Shown one piece after another: positions 60,275 through 64,000 of a stretch of DNA of 64,000 bases. Numbering within the stretch: the first letter of the stretch is position 1; every line of letters begins with the position of its first letter. The translations under genes and the position numbers were made by a program. The DNA lies in the NCBI GenBank assembly GCA_050847315.1, contig CP193791.1; one strand, written 5' to 3'. The notes beneath the pieces are model-generated. The model was given only the letters and a program-made list of their open reading frames with translations. It ran no database searches and was not told the DNA's origin. The stretch comes from Cedecea sp000277545. GTDB taxonomy: Bacteria; Pseudomonadota; Gammaproteobacteria; Enterobacterales; Enterobacteriaceae.

Positions 60275-61354
60275 TTACCGCCGGCGATAGCTCTTCTGGG
60301 CGTTATTCACTTTGTACAGGTAACGACGAGACTCTGCGGACGGATGTCGCGTGGTCAACGTTTGATAGACATCGCCCGGCGCCATGCTGTTAATCAGGCT
60401 AAACGCCTGCATCTTATCGTTAGAGAACACCCGCAGCACGCTGCCCGCGCCGCCGTTATAGGCCGTAATCACCGCATAGCGACGTGACGTTGGGTTATCA
60501 ATCTGCCCCAGATAGCTGTTCTGCAAAATCGCCAGATAGGCCGTGCCGGTATCAATGTTGCTTTCCGGGTCGAACAGGAAGCTGCGGCTTGGTTTGCCCC
60601 ATTTCCCCTGCGCCTTAAACACGTCAACCCCGGCGCTGTGCTGAACAACCTGCATCAGGCCCAGTGCATCCGCGTGGCTTACCGCATACGGGTTGAAGCT
60701 GGATTCCGTCTGCATGATGGCCAGAATCAGTGACTCGTCCACGCCGTATTTCTTCGACGCTTTACGCACCATACCGATGTATTTATGTGCTCGTTTGTCG
60801 AGGTGGTTAGGCACAAGATTGATGGTCACGCTATAGACGATTTTCAGCCCAGTACTGCGCTTTTGCAGGCGCGTTTGCAGCAGGTAGTCGGCAAACTTCG
60901 TCGCACGGCCTTCCCAGCGAATGGGCTGGCCGGTGTTATCCACGACCTGCCCGTAAAGGAACGGCTCTTTGGAGATCTGGACGTCGTTGGCATCGGAATA
61001 GAGATCTATTGAGCCAGGATCGTCTCCCATCAGCAGGGTGGTAATGATGGCCTGGCGCAGGTGCGCGGCAGGATCGGTGCCCGCGATGGTCTCAACGGTG
61101 ATGGTACCTTCATCAAAGTTGATATGGCTACGCGTCAGATATTGGTCGGTGTATTTGACGTAATCTTTCGGGCCTGCGATCAGGACCTCTTTCATACCCC
61201 AGATATTTTCGATGTTGTTGGCAAATTGCCCCATCAAAATATCAAACCCGTTGGTGTCCTTTACGTAGGCTTCGTTAAAAGCGTCATCGCCTTTTTTACT
61301 GGAACAGGAGATCAGCAACGGGGCCACGAGAGCCAGCGCGAGAAGTTTTTTCAT
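60275..61354 (-). CDS. mltC: Membrane-bound lytic murein transglycosylase C (MltC)
   Basis: Predicted 359-residue lipoprotein that cleaves peptidoglycan glycan strands to 1,6-anhydro products. The signal MKKLLALALVAPLLISC ends in the lipobox with lipidated Cys17. An MltC N-terminal domain (about 30-190) is followed by the SLT domain (about 195-350) with the catalytic Glu in LAIMQTESSFNPYAVS, DALGLMQVV and TAYNGGAGSVLRVF. The second of two adjacent ATGs was taken for length and spacing. It ends the mutY-yggX-mltC transcript. Confidence 0.96.
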   Translation of the reverse strand: MKKLLALALVAPLLISCSSKKGDDAFNEAYVKDTNGFDILMGQFANNIENIWGMKEVLIAGPKDYVKYTDQYLTRSHINFDEGTITVETIAGTDPAAHLRQAIITTLLMGDDPGSIDLYSDANDVQISKEPFLYGQVVDNTGQPIRWEGRATKFADYLLQTRLQKRSTGLKIVYSVTINLVPNHLDKRAHKYIGMVRKASKKYGVDESLILAIMQTESSFNPYAVSHADALGLMQVVQHSAGVDVFKAQGKWGKPSRSFLFDPESNIDTGTAYLAILQNSYLGQIDNPTSRRYAVITAYNGGAGSVLRVFSNDKMQAFSLINSMAPGDVYQTLTTRHPSAESRRYLYKVNNAQKSYRRR

Positions 61355-61397
61355 CATTCCGTGTATGCGTGTTGTGTTTGCAAAAAGGTGCCGACGA

Positions 61398-61673
61398 TTA
61401 CTGTTTTTCTGGCGGGGTGAAGCCTTCGATATGGACTTCTTTCCCTTCAAACAGGAAATTGACCATCTCGTTTTCCAGCTCTTTGCGGTGTTCCGGGTTC
61501 ATCATGCTCATCTTTCTTTCATTGATCAGCATGGTCTGCTTGGACTGCCACTGCGCCCAGGCTTCTTTGGAGATTTCGTTGTAGATCCGCTTGCCCAGTT
61601 CGCCCGGGTACAGCTGGAAATCCTGGCCTTCAGCGTCGCGCTGCAGGTAAGTACAAAAAATCGTTCTGCTCAT
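61398..61673 (-). CDS. yggX: Fe(2+)-trafficking protein YggX
   Basis: Predicted 91-residue protein that helps protect iron-sulfur clusters and is linked to iron handling and superoxide resistance. The conserved Cys7 in MSRTIFCTYL and the blocks YPGELGKRIYNEISKEAWA and QSKQTMLINERKMSMMNPEH match E. coli YggX. It starts two bases after the mutY stop. Pairing with mutY (an iron-sulfur DNA glycosylase) is conserved in enterobacteria. Confidence 0.96.
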   Translation of the reverse strand: MSRTIFCTYLQRDAEGQDFQLYPGELGKRIYNEISKEAWAQWQSKQTMLINERKMSMMNPEHRKELENEMVNFLFEGKEVHIEGFTPPEKQ

Positions 61674-61675
61674 GA

Positions 61676-62758
61676 TTATTCCTCTTCTTCGGCACGAACG
61701 GGCGCTAAGGCAACCGGTTCGGCTCGTAATTGTTGTAGCAGGCGTTCCACGGGAGCCGCCAGCCCGACAGACGGTGGCTGGCCTAAGTTATACCAGAGAG
61801 CGGGGCCTTCATCCATGCAGCTGTCCATGGACGACACCGGAAGCCACATCGGCACAATGTCTAAGTGGAAATGGCTAAAAGTGTGGCGGAAAGCCGTTAA
61901 CTGCGTGAGATTATCTGCCGGAATACCTCTCTGCTCCAGCCAGCGATGTAATTCCTGTTCTTCAGCGAACTGTGGGAAGCAGAATAGGCCTCCCCATAGC
62001 CCGACCGCCGGACGCTGCGCCAGGAAGACTTCATCGCCATGCTGCATCATCAGCATATAGCCGGTGCGTTCAGGCAGCGTCACTTTAGGCTTCTTGCCGG
62101 GATAGTTCGCCCAGCTGTGGTTGGCATAGGCCACGCAGCCGTTGTTCAGCGGGCAAAGCTCGCATTTTGGCTTTGAGCGGGTGCAGACCATGGCCCCGAG
62201 GTCCATCATCGCCTGATTAAACTGGCTAACGCCCTGTGCAGGGGTTACGCGTTCGCTGATTTCCCAGAGGCGGTTTTCAACCTCTTTTTTGCCCGGCCAG
62301 CCGGAAACGGCATAGCAACGGGCGAGCACGCGCTTTACGTTGCCATCGAGAATCGGGAAGTGTTTACCCAACGAAAGAGACAGAATCGCGCCTGCGGTTG
62401 AGCGCCCGACGCCAGGCAGGTCGGCCACTTCGTCATACGTTTCAGGGAAAACGCCACCGTGTTTATTGGCAACCTGCTTAGCGGCTTTATGCAGATTGCG
62501 CGCACGAGCGTAATAGCCCAGCCCCGTCCACAGGTGCAGCACTTCGTCCAGCGGGGCGTTCGCCAGGTCGGTCACGGTGGGGAAACGCGCCATAAAGCGC
62601 TCAAAATAAGGGATGACCGTCGCGACCTGGGTTTGTTGCAACATTACCTCAGAGAGCCATACTTTATAAGGCGTTTTCTCCTGCTGCCACGGCAGGGTTT
62701 TGCGCCCATACTTGTGGTACCAGTCGAGGACTTGTTGGGCGAATTGAGGAGCTTGCAT
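61676..62758 (-). CDS. mutY: Adenine DNA glycosylase MutY
   Basis: Predicted 360-residue repair enzyme that removes adenine mispaired with 8-oxoguanine. Catalytic residues: Glu37 region in LSEVMLQQTQVATVIPYF and Asp138 region in FPILDGNVKRVLARC, after the helix-hairpin-helix LPGVGRSTAGAIL. The 4Fe-4S ligands are in CTRSKPKCELCPLNNGC. The C-terminal Nudix-like domain (about 225-345) reads 8-oxoG (LTAFRHTFSHFHLDI). Translation probably starts at MQAPQF as in E. coli; a TTG two codons earlier is the alternative. The tail has extra Glu residues compared with E. coli. Confidence 0.97.
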   Translation of the reverse strand: MQAPQFAQQVLDWYHKYGRKTLPWQQEKTPYKVWLSEVMLQQTQVATVIPYFERFMARFPTVTDLANAPLDEVLHLWTGLGYYARARNLHKAAKQVANKHGGVFPETYDEVADLPGVGRSTAGAILSLSLGKHFPILDGNVKRVLARCYAVSGWPGKKEVENRLWEISERVTPAQGVSQFNQAMMDLGAMVCTRSKPKCELCPLNNGCVAYANHSWANYPGKKPKVTLPERTGYMLMMQHGDEVFLAQRPAVGLWGGLFCFPQFAEEQELHRWLEQRGIPADNLTQLTAFRHTFSHFHLDIVPMWLPVSSMDSCMDEGPALWYNLGQPPSVGLAAPVERLLQQLRAEPVALAPVRAEEEE

Positions 62759-62913
62759 GGTCAACGCGGGATATCCGGCAAAGGTGTAATAAAGGAGCCG
62801 ATTCCAGCACAGCGGCGTAAAGCTGTAAACCGGAACTTTCTGCCACTTGCTTCTCGTCCTTAACTTTGGATAATGCCCGTTTCCCGAACACTAAGCGAAG
62901 CGTTAAGAAAACC

Positions 62914-63633
62914 ATGAAGAATGACGTCATTTCACCGGAATTTAATGAAGAAGGCCGTGTGCTGCGCCGCATCCGCAGCTTTGTCCGTCGCCAGGGGCGT
63001 CTGACAAAAGGCCAGCAGCATGCGCTGGATAACTACTGGCCGGTGATGGGCGTTGAGTTCCAGGCCGAGCCTGCCGACTTTAGCGAGATTTTTGGCCGCG
63101 AAGCGCCTGTCACGCTGGAGATCGGTTTTGGTATGGGCACTTCGCTGGTAACCATGGCACAAACCAATCCGCAGCATAACTATCTCGGTATTGAAGTGCA
63201 TTCGCCGGGCGTGGGCGCCTGCCTGAGCACCGCGCATGAGGCCGGCGTGGAGAACCTCCGCGTGATGTGCCACGACGCGGTGGAAGTGCTGGAAAACATG
63301 ATTCCTGACAATTCTTTGAACATGGTTCAGCTGTTTTTCCCTGATCCATGGCATAAAGCACGTCATAATAAACGCCGTATTGTTCAGGCACCGTTTGCTG
63401 ACCTGGTAAAACGCAAGCTGAAGCTGGGCGGCGTGTTCCATATGGCTACCGACTGGGAACCTTATGCTGAACATATGCTCGAAGTGATGTCCTCTATCGA
63501 AGGGTATAAAAACCAGTCGGAGAGTCACGACTACGTACCGCGTCCGGACTCACGTCCGGTAACCAAATTTGAACAACGTGGCCATCGTCTTGGTCACGGC
63601 GTATGGGACTTAATGTTCGAGAGGGTGAAATAA
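62914..63633 (+). CDS. trmB: tRNA (guanine-N(7)-)-methyltransferase TrmB
   Basis: Predicted 239-residue methyltransferase that makes m7G46 in tRNA with S-adenosylmethionine. The SAM site is LEIGFGMGTSLVTMA (about 71-85), with GIEVHSPGVGACL next. FFPDPWHKARHNKRRI (about 147-162) is the TrmB signature with the catalytic Asp. The start MKNDVISPEF equals that of E. coli; the upstream extension of the frame is not conserved. It is divergent from mutY and overlaps yggL by one base. Confidence 0.96.
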   Translation: MKNDVISPEFNEEGRVLRRIRSFVRRQGRLTKGQQHALDNYWPVMGVEFQAEPADFSEIFGREAPVTLEIGFGMGTSLVTMAQTNPQHNYLGIEVHSPGVGACLSTAHEAGVENLRVMCHDAVEVLENMIPDNSLNMVQLFFPDPWHKARHNKRRIVQAPFADLVKRKLKLGGVFHMATDWEPYAEHMLEVMSSIEGYKNQSESHDYVPRPDSRPVTKFEQRGHRLGHGVWDLMFERVK

Positions 63634-63959
63634 TGGCAAAGAATCGTAGCCGTCGTCTGCGTAAGAAAATGCATATCGAAGAGTTCCAGGAACTGGGCTT
63701 CTCGATTGCCTGGCGCTTCCCGGAGGGCACTTCCGAAGAGCAAATTGATAAAACCGTGGACGAGCTGATCGCCGAAGTGATCGCGCCGAACAAGCTGGCG
63801 TTTGACGGCAGCGGTTACCTGGTCTGGGAAGGTCTGGTGTGCATGGAAGAGATTGGCAAATGCACCGAAGAGCATCAGGCGCTGGTGCGTAAATGGTTAG
63901 AAGACCGCAAACTCGAAGATGTTCGCATCAGCGATCTGTTCGACGTCTGGTGGGATTAA
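63633..63959 (+). CDS. yggL: DUF469 family protein YggL
   Basis: Predicted 108-residue protein collinear with E. coli YggL. A basic start (MAKNRSRRLRKKMHIEEFQE) is followed by FSIAWRFPEGTSEEQIDKTV and a C-terminus ending DLFDVWWD. YggL has been reported to associate with the ribosome; its exact role is not settled. The TAATG overlap with trmB indicates coupled translation, which fits an RNA-related function. Confidence 0.94.
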   Translation: MAKNRSRRLRKKMHIEEFQELGFSIAWRFPEGTSEEQIDKTVDELIAEVIAPNKLAFDGSGYLVWEGLVCMEEIGKCTEEHQALVRKWLEDRKLEDVRISDLFDVWWD

Positions 63960-63969
63960 GCTTTAGCAA

Positions 63970-64000
63970 AAAACAGGCTGGTTAATTAACCAGCCTTTTT
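63970..64000 (+). terminator. Terminator of trmB-yggL
   Basis: AGGCTGGTTAA and TTAACCAGCCT (63975-63996) form a perfect palindrome with flanking A and T runs. It reaches the window edge. Confidence 0.9.

Overview
The window is a chromosomal segment from a member of the Enterobacteriaceae. Gene content and order follow the Escherichia coli K-12 region around tolC-parC-metC-speC almost gene for gene (ubiK, ribB, ygiD, ygiCB-tolC, nudF-yqiB-cpdA-yqiA-parE, ygiN, mdaB, qseCB, ygiW, parC, plsC, ftsP, ygiQ, dkgA, yqhD, yqhC, yghB, metC, exbBD, yqhA, gpr, gss, speC, mltC-yggX-mutY, trmB-yggL). Protein similarity is high but not identical to E. coli, coding G+C is moderately high, and accessory blocks are added (a phnCDEE transporter, a myo-inositol cluster). 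This suggests an Enterobacter, Klebsiella or Cedecea-like genus. I cannot name the genus.

Layout. 1-19155: core genes for ubiquinone assembly (ubiK), riboflavin (ribB under an FMN riboswitch), the TolC channel, cAMP turnover (cpdA), topoisomerase IV (parE and parC), quinone redox (mdaB, ygiN), the QseBC two-component system, phospholipid synthesis (plsC) and the divisome (ftsP). 19156-30130: ygiQ, a HAD hydrolase facing a phosphonate-type ABC transporter, the aldehyde-reductase pair dkgA/yqhD with regulator yqhC, and yghB. 30307-36742: metC and exbBD share a divergent region carrying MetJ and Fur-type sites. Then come a coding-poor GC-rich segment, three unrecognised genes, yqhA and gpr.

36822-51150 is a complete myo-inositol catabolic locus. 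It holds an RpiR-type regulator with divergent iolA-iolD, then a long operon iolG - sugar ABC transporter (binding protein, double ATPase, permease) - second Gfo/Idh dehydrogenase - iolC fused to a DUF2090 domain - iolE - iolB. It would import inositol and convert it to dihydroxyacetone phosphate and acetyl-CoA.

51362-60152 joins two polyamine genes, gss and speC. Between them lies a small AT-rich islet (ibrA, ibrB, one unknown gene) ending at tRNA-Phe. Next to the tRNA is a tandem array whose 167-bp units each repeat the last 17 bases of the tRNA and its terminator, reminiscent of the tyrT/rtT repeats of E. coli. The islet and the array are the parts most worth a closer look. 60153-64000 returns to core genes (mltC, yggX, mutY, trmB, yggL). 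A family of C-rich inverted repeats recurs in intergenic gaps from about 19 kb onwards.
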